A stretch of 64,000 nucleotides of DNA. Origin: Curtobacterium sp. MCLR17_036. GTDB lineage: Bacteria; Actinomycetota; Actinomycetes; Actinomycetales; Microbacteriaceae. Of this stretch, positions 20,392 to 29,070 are shown piece by piece. Both the position numbers and the translations under genes were made by a program. Each line of letters opens with the position of its first letter. Within the stretch, counting starts at the first letter, position 1. The stretch lies in assembly GCF_003234445.2 (NCBI RefSeq), contig NZ_CP126269.1, positions 3,348,001 through 3,412,000 of the forward strand. The letters are read 5' to 3'. The notes under the pieces are model-generated. The model was not told the DNA's origin, made no database searches, and was given only the letters and a program-made list of their open reading frames with translations.

Positions 20392-20877
20392 CTACCGCCC
20401 GGCCTGGTCGTCGCCCGCGATCGTCGTCCCCCGCTGCCCGCCCGCGTCGGTGGCGCCGCGGCCCGCACGTGCCTGCTGCTTCGCCGCCGCCGTCCCGCCC
20501 ACGACGGACAGCAACGCGACCACGACCGACCCGACCACGAACGGCCCGAGGGCGTACCCGGCGGGGAAGACCACGAGCTCGGTCGCGTCACCACGGAGCA
20601 GCGCGTAGCCGACGGCCCCGACCCCGAGCATCACGAGGTAGACGGTGGCGGCCGCCACGAGACCGGTCACGCCGGGGTTGCCGTCCCGCGCACCGACCGC
20701 GGTCGCGAGGAACACCACGAGCGCACCGCCGACCACCATCCCCGGGCCGAGGTACGGGGTGGCGTCCGGCTGGGAGATGATCTCGACGTCGGCGAGCAGG
20801 GCCTCGAAGCCCGTGACGGCGACCACGAGCGCGATGAAGAGGACGGACGTCATCGTCGCGATCAACCACCGGGACAT
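20392..20877 (-). CDS. Four-helix membrane protein, unknown function
   Basis: 161 residues with four hydrophobic segments at about 5-25, 46-63, 71-95 and 107-128, a short polar C-terminus, and a charged loop after the first helix. No catalytic motif can be seen. Proteins of this size and plan are common and uncharacterised in Microbacteriaceae. It is 36 bases upstream of the preceding membrane-protein gene on the same strand, so the two may share a transcript. Confidence 0.75.
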   Translation of the reverse strand: MSRWLIATMTSVLFIALVVAVTGFEALLADVEIISQPDATPYLGPGMVVGGALVVFLATAVGARDGNPGVTGLVAAATVYLVMLGVGAVGYALLRGDATELVVFPAGYALGPFVVGSVVVALLSVVGGTAAAKQQARAGRGATDAGGQRGTTIAGDDQAGR

Positions 20878-20904
20878 GGTCCGATCGTATCGCCGTCCGG
20901 CGGG

Positions 20905-21504
20905 TCAGCGGGCGGTGTCGGTCCGGGCGGCGCGCTGAGCGGCTTCGTCGGACCGGCCGGCCTGCTCCTGCGCCGCGGCGACGAGCGCGAGGGCGATCGT
21001 CGCGGTGATGATCGGGACGGTCTCGGTCATCGGTGCCGGAACGGTCGCGGGGACGGGATCGTGACCGGGGTCGGCCTGGAGGCCCGGGGCCGCGTCCGCC
21101 ACGGACGCCGCGTCGGCCTCGTGGTCGCGCACCGCGGGGCCCATCACCGGCAGGACGCCCGTGGTCGCCGGGGGCTCCGTGTGCAGGACGGGGGCTCCCC
21201 CGCCGTCGTCGCCGGCCACGTCGCGCCAGAGGCCGTCGGTCGGCTCGGCTCGGCGCGCAGCCCGCCGGGCCCGGCCCATCCGGACGAGGACGACCACGGC
21301 GACGACCGCCCAGATGCCGTTCACGATCGTCGAGGGGATCGCGTGGTGCGCGGCGACGTTCACCGCCACCGCGAGCCCGCCGACGAGGTTGAAGAGTTGG
21401 TAGACGGGGCCGTTCGGCAGCTTCCCCGTCGAGAAGAGAATGTAACCGGCAAGGACGGTTACGGCTCCGAACCAGCCGAGGAACTCCACGATTCCGACCA
21501 ACAC
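20905..21504 (-). CDS. CBU_0592-like membrane protein with long cytoplasmic tail
   Basis: 199 residues from the GTG at 21504, chosen because GGAG lies six bases before it and the hydrophobic part begins at once. Three membrane segments in the first 85 residues (IVEFLGWFGAVTVLAGYIL; YQLFNLVGGLAVAVNVAAHH; STIVNGIWAVVAVVVLVRM) match the small CBU_0592-type membrane family. The rest is a polar, Ala/Pro/Glu-rich tail with one more weakly hydrophobic stretch near the end. A TACGAT hexamer at 21590-21595 could be its -10 box. Function unknown. Confidence 0.7.
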   Translation of the reverse strand: MLVGIVEFLGWFGAVTVLAGYILFSTGKLPNGPVYQLFNLVGGLAVAVNVAAHHAIPSTIVNGIWAVVAVVVLVRMGRARRAARRAEPTDGLWRDVAGDDGGGAPVLHTEPPATTGVLPVMGPAVRDHEADAASVADAAPGLQADPGHDPVPATVPAPMTETVPIITATIALALVAAAQEQAGRSDEAAQRAARTDTAR

Positions 21505-21616
21505 GCGCGACTCCGGGCACGACGGGAACGGCCGATCCGAGCCGACCGTTCGAGAGGGGACGAGCGGCCGCGATCGCGGGCTCGGGAGCATCGTACGCAC
21601 AACGACGGCTGTCGCG

Positions 21617-21652
21617 GAAGTGGGGTCGGCGTGCCGCGGCCGGCCCCACTTC
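21617..21652 (-). terminator. Terminator at the end of the pilus locus
   Basis: Twelve bases past the pilO stop, 21617-21630 pairs with 21639-21652 over 14 positions with a single mismatch and an eight-base loop. It lies between pilO and the unrelated CBU_0592-like gene, marking the end of the long pilus transcript. Confidence 0.7.
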
Positions 21653-21664
21653 ACGGGGGTGGGA

Positions 21665-22363
21665 TCAGCCCTTCGCGGCGGTGTCCGCGTCGGTGGTCAG
21701 GACGTAGACGTAGCCGCCGAAGGTCCAGGTGGTCGAGGCCGTCGCGGACTCGTCGGTGGAGTCCTGCGACGCCGAGGAGGTCACGGTGTTCACGAGGAAG
21801 AGCCGGGCCCCGTCCTGCAGGCCGCCGATGAACGACAGCGCCTGGTCGAACGACCCGTCGACCGAGACGGAGACCGGGATCGCGGAGAAGTTCTCGCCGG
21901 AGATGGACGGGTCGGTGGTCGCCGTCGTGGCCGCTGCGGAGGGCCCGGCGGACGCGGTCGCGGTCGGGTCGTCGGTCGCCGTGCTGTCCTCGGTCGCCGG
22001 TGCAGCGGCTGCCGGCGAGGTGTAGGCGACCGCGTCCGAGGTCGTGATCGCCGAGACCTTCACACCGGTCCGCGCGGCGACGTCGTCCACGGACCCGTAG
22101 AACGACGACATGCTCGCCGACGACGGGACCGACGCCGTGAGCTTCGCGAGCTCGGCCTTGAGCGCCGGGAGGGACTTCGCACGCTCCTGCAGACGGGCGA
22201 GCTCCGCCGCCGTCGTCTGGTTCGTGGCGTCCACCGACGTCTGCTCGTCGCGGTCCGTCGCAGCCTGCGCGAGGTGCGGCTGGACGCCGACGAAGAACCC
22301 GGCGAGCGCCACCACGACCATCGCCAGCACGGCGATCAGCATGTTCAGTCGGTTGCGGGTCAT
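21665..22363 (-). CDS. pilO: Type IV pilus inner-membrane protein PilO
   Basis: 232 residues. One membrane helix (about 8-29), a coiled coil (about 45-75, with repeated Ala/Leu/Glu) and a ferredoxin-like C-terminal domain, the plan of PilO. A Thr/Ala/Ser-rich loop of about 40 residues (PATEDSTATDDPTATASAG region) interrupts the C-terminal domain and is not typical. It follows pilN by one base and pilM before that, the conserved MNO order of the alignment complex that links the cytoplasmic PilM ring to the envelope. Last gene of the locus. Confidence 0.88.
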   Translation of the reverse strand: MTRNRLNMLIAVLAMVVVALAGFFVGVQPHLAQAATDRDEQTSVDATNQTTAAELARLQERAKSLPALKAELAKLTASVPSSASMSSFYGSVDDVAARTGVKVSAITTSDAVAYTSPAAAAPATEDSTATDDPTATASAGPSAAATTATTDPSISGENFSAIPVSVSVDGSFDQALSFIGGLQDGARLFLVNTVTSSASQDSTDESATASTTWTFGGYVYVLTTDADTAAKG

Positions 22364-22364
22364 G

Positions 22365-23138
22365 TCACTCGCCCTTGTCCTGGTACTTGCCGTCGAAGGC
22401 GCCGTCGTCGACGTGGATGGTCATGTTCACCGTGTAGACGCCGGTGGTCGGGTCGAGGGTGACCGAGTTCGCGGTGGCGTCCACGAAGCCCTCGAGGTCC
22501 TTGACGGAGTCGAGCCACTCGGGCACGGACGGCAGGGTCGGGCTCTGTGCGTCGATCGTCAGCGTCGCGACACGCTGCCCCTGCAGGGGGGTGTCGGCCT
22601 GCGCGTAGGCCTCGAGCGGCGTCGCCGAGTCGATCGCGACCCCGGTGATCTCGACGCCGGACGGCAGCGACGACCTCACCGAGCTCAGGTACGGCTGCCA
22701 GGCGATCTCGGTCGACCCGCCGACGGACTGGGCTGCCTGACGGAGCGCGGTGCCGGTCTCGGTCTCGCGGACCTCGCTGTACTGCGCCTGCTGACGCAGG
22801 AGCGAGAGGGTCTCGTTCTGCGCGTCGGTGAGCTCGTCGTGGGCCTGGGCCGCGTAGAGGCTCGCAGCGCCGATGCCGATCCCGACGACGACCGCGACGA
22901 GGGCGACACCGGCCCACATGCGTCGGACGACACGACGGCTGCGGCGGTCGGCGAGCACCTCGGTGGGCAGCAGGTCGACGCGCGGCCGGCCGCCGACGAC
23001 CACGTCGTTGGGCGACGTCTTGCTGAGGCGCTTCGCACGCTCGGCGCTCTCGGCCGCGACGCGCGCCGCCGGGTCCCCTTCGGCTGCACCGCGACGACGG
23101 GCGCTGCGGGACGGCTTGGTCTTCGTGGTCTGGCTCAT
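22365..23138 (-). CDS. pilN: Type IV pilus protein PilN
   Basis: 257 residues from the ATG at 23138, which has GGAGGGAAGG just upstream and overlaps the pilM stop (ATGA). The cytoplasmic N-terminus is long and basic (about 60 residues) and carries PRVDLLPTEV, the equivalent of the INLLP motif that binds PilM. One membrane helix at about 75-97 is followed by a periplasm-type coiled coil and a ferredoxin-like domain. The 60-residue basic lead before the PilM-binding motif is longer than in Gram-negative PilN. Confidence 0.9.
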   Translation of the reverse strand: MSQTTKTKPSRSARRRGAAEGDPAARVAAESAERAKRLSKTSPNDVVVGGRPRVDLLPTEVLADRRSRRVVRRMWAGVALVAVVVGIGIGAASLYAAQAHDELTDAQNETLSLLRQQAQYSEVRETETGTALRQAAQSVGGSTEIAWQPYLSSVRSSLPSGVEITGVAIDSATPLEAYAQADTPLQGQRVATLTIDAQSPTLPSVPEWLDSVKDLEGFVDATANSVTLDPTTGVYTVNMTIHVDDGAFDGKYQDKGE

Positions 23139-24187
23139 GCTGCCTTCCCTCCGCTCGCGAGGCCCCAGGCGACCGCGATCGATGCGCCGTGTGCGTGCAG
23201 GTCCTCGACCCGGATCGACTTGGCGAGTGCCACGTTGGCGAACGGGGCGCCGAACCGGACCGACGTGCGGGTGAACTCGGAGAGCGCGGCGGCGAAGCCG
23301 GGCAGGGCCGAAGCGGCACCACCGAGCAGGATCTCGCCGACCGGCTCGGCCGGGTGGGTGTTGACGAAGTAGTTGATCGTGTTCCGCAGGCTCGCCAGGA
23401 GCTCGCTCATCGTCTCGCGGACCGCGGCCACCGCGAGCGCGTCGTCGCTCGTCCGGGCGGCGAGCGGGTCCATGCCGAGGTGCCGCTTCACGGCCTCCGC
23501 GGATCCCTCGTCGATCGAGAGCCGACCGGCCAGCAGCCGCGTGATGTCGTCGCCACCGGTCGGGATGATGCGGACGAACTTCGGCACCCCGTCGGTGACG
23601 ATCACGACGGTGGTGGTGTTGCCACCGCACTCGACGATCGCGACGGTGCCGCGCTGGCTCGCGGGGGCGAGCACCCGGGCGAGGGCGAACGGGATGAGGT
23701 CGACGCCGACCGGGTTGAGGCCGGCGGTCTGCACCGCGCGCACGTTGGCGAGCACGGCGTCCTTGACCGCGGCGACGAGCAGGCCGCTCAGGGTCGGGCC
23801 GCTCTCGCTCGTGCCCTCACCGGTCGGGTAGAAGTCGAGGATGGCCTCGCCGACGGGAACGGGGAGCATGTCCTGCACCTGGAAGGGCAGCGACTCGCGG
23901 ATCTGTGCCATCGGGGCCTTCGGGACGGTGAGGTCGCGGGACAGCACGCGCTGGTTGCCCATCCCGAGCACGACGTCCTTCGAGCGGAACTTGCCGATCG
24001 ACCAGAGCTGGCGCAGCGCACCCGCGACCGTGTTCGGCTCGACGACCTCGCCCTGGCGCGTCGCGCCCTCGGGGACGGGCACCTCGGCGAAGCGCACGAT
24101 GGTGGGCTTCGGCCGGTCGGGGTCCTGCACCTCGACGGCGCGGATCGCTGCGGCGCCGATGTCGACACCGACGATGCTCTTCGGCAT
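23135..24187 (-). CDS. pilM: Type IV pilus actin-fold ATPase PilM
   Basis: 350 residues, the normal length. The actin-like nucleotide motifs are visible: VGVDIGAAAIRAVEV at the start, IVECGGNTTTVVIV in the middle and EILLGGAASALPGF near the end. PilM forms a cytoplasmic ring that binds the PilN N-terminus and contacts PilC and the motor ATPases. It starts with an ATG preceded by GGAAGGACCCACCC. A 59-base spacer separates it from the prepilin peptidase gene. Confidence 0.95.
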   Translation of the reverse strand: MPKSIVGVDIGAAAIRAVEVQDPDRPKPTIVRFAEVPVPEGATRQGEVVEPNTVAGALRQLWSIGKFRSKDVVLGMGNQRVLSRDLTVPKAPMAQIRESLPFQVQDMLPVPVGEAILDFYPTGEGTSESGPTLSGLLVAAVKDAVLANVRAVQTAGLNPVGVDLIPFALARVLAPASQRGTVAIVECGGNTTTVVIVTDGVPKFVRIIPTGGDDITRLLAGRLSIDEGSAEAVKRHLGMDPLAARTSDDALAVAAVRETMSELLASLRNTINYFVNTHPAEPVGEILLGGAASALPGFAAALSEFTRTSVRFGAPFANVALAKSIRVEDLHAHGASIAVAWGLASGGKAA

Positions 24188-24246
24188 GGGTGGGTCCTTC
24201 CGTGACCGTTTCGGGTCGGTCTGGTGGGTTCAGCGGTGCGAGCGCG

Positions 24247-25104
24247 TCAGGAGAGTCCGAGTACGCCGAGGTAGAGGTCCCACAGCGGCGCGCCGACGGC
24301 GATGCCGAGCCAGGCGCCCGCGAGCATCCAGGGGCCGAACGGGATCCCGCTCCGGCGTCCGGCGCGGCGCACTGCGAGGAGGACGACTGCGAAGCTACCG
24401 CCGAGCAGGAACGCCCCGAAAGAACCCACTGCGAGGGGTCCCCATCCGAGGTACGCGAGGACGAACCCGAGGACGCCCGCGAGCTTCACGTCGCCGAGCC
24501 CCATCCCGCCCGGTACCGCCAGCGCGAGGGCCAGGTACACGGCGCCGAGGACCACCAGGCCCACGATCCCTCGGACCAGGGCACCCCAGTCGCCGGAGAC
24601 CGCCGAGGCTGCGAGGAGCAGCGCGGGCAGCACGACGTACGCGGGCAGCACGATGCGGTTCGGCAGGGTGTGGGTGTCGAGGTCGATGAGCGACAGCGTG
24701 ATGCTGACGGCCATGAGGAAGAGCAGCGCGACGAGCAGCAGCCCTGCGTGCACGAGTCCTCGAGTGTCCGTGCCCGTACGGAGCGCGGACCACGGGGCGA
24801 GGACCGAGAACAGCGTGACGGCGACGAACAGCAGACCGGTGCCTGCCTCGACGAGCGGGTAGCGCGCCGAGATCGGTTCGTGGCAGTCCCGGCAACGGGC
24901 TCGCAGGGCGATCCAGGACAGCACCGGGACGTTGTCGCGGCGGCGGATCGCGTGACCGCACCCGGGGCAGGCACTCGCCGGTGCCACCACGGACATGCCC
25001 GCAGGGACGCGGTGCACGGCGACGTTGAGGAACGAACCGATCGCCAGGCCGAGCACGCCGGTCAGGGTCACGAGCAGCGGGAGTGCGGAGTCGAGGACGC
25101 TCAC
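24247..25104 (-). CDS. pilD: Prepilin peptidase / N-methyltransferase
   Basis: Membrane aspartyl protease that cleaves after the glycine of class III signals in pilins and methylates the new N-terminus. 285 residues, about eight membrane helices. The N-terminal methyltransferase domain keeps the four cysteines in two CxxC pairs (CPGC and CRDC), and the catalytic aspartates are in SLIDLDTHTLPNR and GLGDVKLAG. It sits among its substrates: the major pilin and three prepilin-like genes lie directly upstream in the operon. Two bases separate it from the upstream gene. Confidence 0.95.
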   Translation of the reverse strand: MSVLDSALPLLVTLTGVLGLAIGSFLNVAVHRVPAGMSVVAPASACPGCGHAIRRRDNVPVLSWIALRARCRDCHEPISARYPLVEAGTGLLFVAVTLFSVLAPWSALRTGTDTRGLVHAGLLLVALLFLMAVSITLSLIDLDTHTLPNRIVLPAYVVLPALLLAASAVSGDWGALVRGIVGLVVLGAVYLALALAVPGGMGLGDVKLAGVLGFVLAYLGWGPLAVGSFGAFLLGGSFAVVLLAVRRAGRRSGIPFGPWMLAGAWLGIAVGAPLWDLYLGVLGLS

Positions 25105-25105
25105 G

Positions 25106-27001
25106 TCACTTGCCCGTCGCGCTGCCGTCGGCGCGGAACGCCGTCGCCGACTCCGTCTCGGTGGTCACGCCGTACGTGGTGGACACCGGTTGCAGGAACT
25201 TCGGCGGCGCCGAGGTCCGGAGACGCGTGTCGTACCCGTAGGCCTTCGCGTAACCGGTGAGCCAGGCACCGGAGTTGTACGAGGTCCGGACCGACCCGCG
25301 GAACTCCTGCGCGATCGAGCCGTAGATCGTCAACGTGCCGAGGTTCGACCCGAACGCGCTGTTCTGCACGTTGAAGGTGCCGAGGTTGCTCGCGATCGCC
25401 GCGTCGATCTCGATGTTCCGGGTCGGCGCGAGGTTCGACGAGTCGCCGTTCGCGGTCGAGCACGCACTGGCCGTCCCCGACGAGCACGAGATGGGGTTGT
25501 AGACCGACACGGCCTTTTGCCCGACGAGCCCGAGCATGTCGTCGGAGCTGCGACCGTTCTGGTAGACGATGCTGCCGGTGACGTAGACGAAGTTCTCGGC
25601 GGCGACCGTCATCTGGCCGCCGAAGGAACCGGACACGAAGACGTCGCCGCTCCGGCACCCATAGTACCCGGCGTCGCCGCGGCTCCCCGTGAACTCGTTG
25701 GCCAGGGGGTAACCGAGCCCGTTGCCGTACTCCGAGGTCGTCTTCTGGTTCCGCCCGCTGCCCGTCGTGACGTTCTGCTGGCAGTAGACCGGCGATCCTG
25801 CGTTGACGGTGCCGTTGACGTTCCCGCTCGGCGTCTTGTCCGTCGCCCACGAGTTCGGGTCGCCGGCGGTGCTCGGCACCGACTGCACGAAGACCAGGTT
25901 CGACGGGAGGGTCGGGATGACCGCACCGGCCCCCTGCAACGCGGACACGGACCCGCAGAGTGCATCGTTGGTGCCGCCGCCGGTGATCGTGCCGTTCGCG
26001 GCACCCGTCACCTGGGTCTTCTGGGTCCACGGCGAGACGACCCGCATCTTGCCCCCGGACAGGAAGGTGATCGACGTCGGTCCGGTGTAGATGCAACCCG
26101 GCTTCGCCACCTTGTCCGGGATGTCGGTGCGCGCCTCCTGCTTCATGTTCGCGTTCGTGCTCGGCATCGGCAGGGTGCCGACGTTCCGCGTGCTGTCGCC
26201 GGGAAGGAACTTCGTCGAGGAGCGGCACGACGAGCTGATCGACGTCTGGCCGCTCGTGTAGAAGAAGCCCGCAGCACCGGTGTGCTGCACGGTCGACTTG
26301 AACGTCGCGCCGCAGGCCGTGATCACGTCGTTCGTGCGGACGGGTCCGTCGAGGACGTCGCCCGAGGCGAACTGCACGGCGTTGCAGCTGGCGTTGACGT
26401 TCCAGTTGCTGTCGTTGCGGTGCGCGGACGTGCACCGGGCCGTGCCGCCGGTCACCGTCTCGCCGGTGAGGTTGGGGTCCTGTGACTCGTAGTCGGTGAA
26501 GTACAGGTAGTTCACGAAGCCGTCTCCGCGCAGGTCGACCACGATCGTGCGCGTCGTCGCTCCCGACTTCCCCGTGACGCGGAGTCGGACCTTGCCCGAG
26601 GTCGCGTAGTCGGAGTTGTCGACCTCGTACCGGTACGACTGATCGGGACTGCCGACGACCGGCGCCCACCCGTCGGCTCGCGTCGTGCCGAAGGCCTTGT
26701 TCGTCGTGTCCGACGAGTACGTGCTCGTCCCCGAGAACGGCGTCCGCACCCCGTACTGCACGTACGAGTTGTCGGCAGCGAGCCGCCCCTGGTAATCGGA
26801 CAGCCCCGCGTAGGCGGCCGCGATCGCCTTGTTGTAAGCGACGTCGGTCGTCGCCTTCGTGGCGCCGCTCGTGGCCGTCGCGACGACGAGCGAGAGCACG
26901 ATCATGAGGACGGCGCCGATGCCGATGACGGCGGCCAGCGCGACACCGCGCTCGTCGTCACGCTCGCGCAGTGCGCGGACCAGTCTGAGCATCATCGTCA
27001 C
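25106..27001 (-). CDS. Large PilX-like minor pilin, candidate tip protein
   Basis: 631 residues. The N-terminus (LRERDDERGVALAAVIGIG then a long hydrophobic helix) looks like a class III signal with cleavage after G20, but the mature residue 5 is not glutamate, as in PilX/GspK-type subunits. The following 570 residues are rich in Ser, Thr, Gly and Asn and hold about a dozen cysteines, typical of an outside adhesive domain. Starts with GTG overlapping the upstream gene stop. Large subunits of this kind usually cap the pilus; the binding partner is unknown. Confidence 0.78.
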   Translation of the reverse strand: MTMMLRLVRALRERDDERGVALAAVIGIGAVLMIVLSLVVATATSGATKATTDVAYNKAIAAAYAGLSDYQGRLAADNSYVQYGVRTPFSGTSTYSSDTTNKAFGTTRADGWAPVVGSPDQSYRYEVDNSDYATSGKVRLRVTGKSGATTRTIVVDLRGDGFVNYLYFTDYESQDPNLTGETVTGGTARCTSAHRNDSNWNVNASCNAVQFASGDVLDGPVRTNDVITACGATFKSTVQHTGAAGFFYTSGQTSISSSCRSSTKFLPGDSTRNVGTLPMPSTNANMKQEARTDIPDKVAKPGCIYTGPTSITFLSGGKMRVVSPWTQKTQVTGAANGTITGGGTNDALCGSVSALQGAGAVIPTLPSNLVFVQSVPSTAGDPNSWATDKTPSGNVNGTVNAGSPVYCQQNVTTGSGRNQKTTSEYGNGLGYPLANEFTGSRGDAGYYGCRSGDVFVSGSFGGQMTVAAENFVYVTGSIVYQNGRSSDDMLGLVGQKAVSVYNPISCSSGTASACSTANGDSSNLAPTRNIEIDAAIASNLGTFNVQNSAFGSNLGTLTIYGSIAQEFRGSVRTSYNSGAWLTGYAKAYGYDTRLRTSAPPKFLQPVSTTYGVTTETESATAFRADGSATGK

Positions 27002-27657
27002 TCCGTCGCTGCGCCGTAGTCGAGGTTGCGCAGGTTGATGGTGGCTTGGAAGGTGGTGTCGTTCGCCGTCGTCCCGCCGGCGGACCCGATCGTCAGGTTC
27101 ACGTCCACCGAGCGGATGGCGTCCGCCGTCGTCGAGGTCGGGGTGAAGATCGCGCCGCCGGCGTTCTCGTAGCGGAAGATCGTGCTGGCGTCGCCCGTGC
27201 TGCGGACGACGTCGGCCAGGACGACGGTGCGGGTCGACCCCGTGAAGGTGCAGTAGCCGTCGGCCGGGCAGTCCCCCCGCTGCAGCTGCATGCGGAGGCG
27301 GTTCGACTGGACGTCGATCGTGACCTTCGTCAGACCGGCCCGCGAGCTCGAGAGGTCGACCGCGGAGTAGAACTGCACGCTCCGCGCCGACGTGTTGACG
27401 AACGCCGGGTTGGTCGTCGTCCTCGACACCTGCCAGCGCGACGCCTCGCGCAGGTACCGGCTGATCTGGGTCATCGAGGTGGTGCCCTGCCGGGTGCTGT
27501 CGTTGACGGACGACACCGTCCGCTGCGCCTTGAGCATCGACACGAAGAAGCTCCCCACCAAGGTGAGCAGCAACGACGTCACGAGCATCGCGACGAGCAG
27601 CTCGACCAGGGTGATCCCGCGTTGGTCCCGACGGAGCCGGCGAGCGAGCGCGAGCAT
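26998..27657 (-). CDS. Minor pilin, PilW/GspJ type
   Basis: 219 residues from the ATG at 27657 (TGATG overlap with the upstream stop). Class III signal: basic leader MLALARRLRRDQRG, cleavage before ITLVELLVAMLVTSLLL with glutamate at mature position 5, then a globular domain with an aromatic, Thr-rich C-terminus. The size and place in the gene row match PilW/GspJ-like minor pilins that start pilus assembly with PilV- and PilX-like partners. Longer readings upstream are shadows of the neighbouring gene. Confidence 0.82.
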   Translation of the reverse strand: MLALARRLRRDQRGITLVELLVAMLVTSLLLTLVGSFFVSMLKAQRTVSSVNDSTRQGTTSMTQISRYLREASRWQVSRTTTNPAFVNTSARSVQFYSAVDLSSSRAGLTKVTIDVQSNRLRMQLQRGDCPADGYCTFTGSTRTVVLADVVRSTGDASTIFRYENAGGAIFTPTSTTADAIRSVDVNLTIGSAGGTTANDTTFQATINLRNLDYGAATE

Positions 27658-28997
27658 CACGAGGCCGGCCTCGGGTCGACCATCACGACGCCGCCCGTGA
27701 CGCCGCCGTTCGTGACCATCGCCGCGTTCGACGTGGTGAGCGACAGCGCCGTCGTGGTCGTACCGGAGGACGTCCCGGCGTAGAGCTTCCACGTCCCCCA
27801 CGGCAGGGCGATCGTCGACGCATCGCCGCTGTACTTCGGGAACGCGAGCTTCATGCCCACGGCGCACCCCGGGTCCCCGTTCACCGGGTTCGTGGTGACC
27901 GCGGTGAGGAACTGGTCCTTCGGCAGCTTCGAGAGCTTGACGGCGCCCATCTGCACGTCGCGCGACAGGGCGGCCGACGGCGCGGTCGGCGTGCCGACCT
28001 TCCCCGCCTTGTTCGGGGTCGTCCACGAGCCGGGCTCGGAGCTCAGGCACGTCGTCGTCGATGTCGTACCGGACGCGTCGACGACGTAGGTGCCGGCGAC
28101 GACCTGGTAGCCGGAGGAGAAGGGGAAGACGGTCGCCGTCGTCGCCGTGTTCTGCAACGACGTCGTACCCGACGTCGGGTTGACGAGCGTGGTCGGCAGG
28201 TTCGTCGGCAGGGTCGCGCCGACCGCTGGCGTGGTCGTGTAGGTGAAGTTGTAGCGGGTCGCGACGTCGAACGAGAACGCCGCGGCGCCGGAGTCACCGG
28301 CTGCGACGCGGACGGTCTTGCTCGACGGACTCGCCTTCTGGTCCGAGTCGATGTACCCGCTGCGGGCGATCGTGACGGTGTACGTGCCTGGGGCGACCCC
28401 GGAGACGTAGGTGCAGCCCTCGCTGTCGGTGGCGGGGACGGTCACACCGCCCGGGCCGCTGATGGTCGGCACCATGCCGGAGACGCCGACGCCGTTGCCG
28501 TTCGTGATCCCGATGAGGATCGACCCGGTGGTGTCCGAGTTGATGTTCGAGAGCGGCGCGATCGCGCTCGACATGCTCACGCGCTGGGTGCCGGAAGACG
28601 CGCCGGACGATGTCCAGGCGACCGAGACCGTGACCGACTTGTACGACAGGGTGCCGTCGCCCGTGCCGCAGGCGGTGGGCGATCCCGACGAGCGGATCCA
28701 GGCGACCTTGCGCTCGAGCGTGAAGGTGCGGTTGCCGACGGTCCTCGTGCCGCTGCCGCTCTTCACGTCGAAGATGCTCGGCAGGTCACGGAGGTTGTCG
28801 ATGTCCTCCATCGCGACCGTCGAGGCGACCTCGCGGGCGCGGGTGTCGCTCGACAGCACGAGCGACGCCGTGATGCCGGCCGCGATGCCGGCGGCGATGA
28901 CCGCGAAGATCGTCATGGCGACCATCACCTCGATGATGGTGAAGCCGTGCTCGTCCTCACGGGCGGAACGCAGTCGCTCGGCGATGCGCGCGATCAT
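27657..28997 (-). CDS. Oversized PilV-like minor pilin with carboxypeptidase-regulatory-like domains
   Basis: 446 residues from the ATG at 28997, preceded by GAGGAAGGAACGAC. Leader ends EDEHG and the mature protein opens FTIIEVMVAMTIFAVIAAG with glutamate 5. The pilin part covers about 150 residues; after it come one or two beta-sandwich stretches resembling CarboxypepD-regulatory/PEGA repeats (SEGCTYVSGVAPGTYTVTI; then a second similar one ending VVAGTYVVDASG). PilV-type pilins are normally 150-200 residues. The added domains suggest an adhesin displayed at the tip. Position between the major pilin and the other minor pilins supports this. Confidence 0.8.
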   Translation of the reverse strand: MIARIAERLRSAREDEHGFTIIEVMVAMTIFAVIAAGIAAGITASLVLSSDTRAREVASTVAMEDIDNLRDLPSIFDVKSGSGTRTVGNRTFTLERKVAWIRSSGSPTACGTGDGTLSYKSVTVSVAWTSSGASSGTQRVSMSSAIAPLSNINSDTTGSILIGITNGNGVGVSGMVPTISGPGGVTVPATDSEGCTYVSGVAPGTYTVTIARSGYIDSDQKASPSSKTVRVAAGDSGAAAFSFDVATRYNFTYTTTPAVGATLPTNLPTTLVNPTSGTTSLQNTATTATVFPFSSGYQVVAGTYVVDASGTTSTTTCLSSEPGSWTTPNKAGKVGTPTAPSAALSRDVQMGAVKLSKLPKDQFLTAVTTNPVNGDPGCAVGMKLAFPKYSGDASTIALPWGTWKLYAGTSSGTTTTALSLTTSNAAMVTNGGVTGGVVMVDPRPAS

Positions 28998-29029
28998 GTC
29001 GTTCCTTCCTCGTGGGGTGGGATGCGGGA

Positions 29030-29061
29030 GGACCCGCACGGCCGGAGGGCCGCGCGGGTCC
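29030..29061 (-). terminator. 14-bp hairpin just after the major pilin gene
   Basis: Nine bases past the pilin stop, 29030-29043 pairs with 29048-29061 over 14 positions (one G-U in the RNA) around a four-base loop. No T run follows. Placed between the major pilin and the minor pilins, it could act as a partial terminator or shield the pilin mRNA from 3' decay, either way favouring much more pilin than minor subunits. Confidence 0.7.
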
Positions 29062-29070
29062 CGTCATTCG

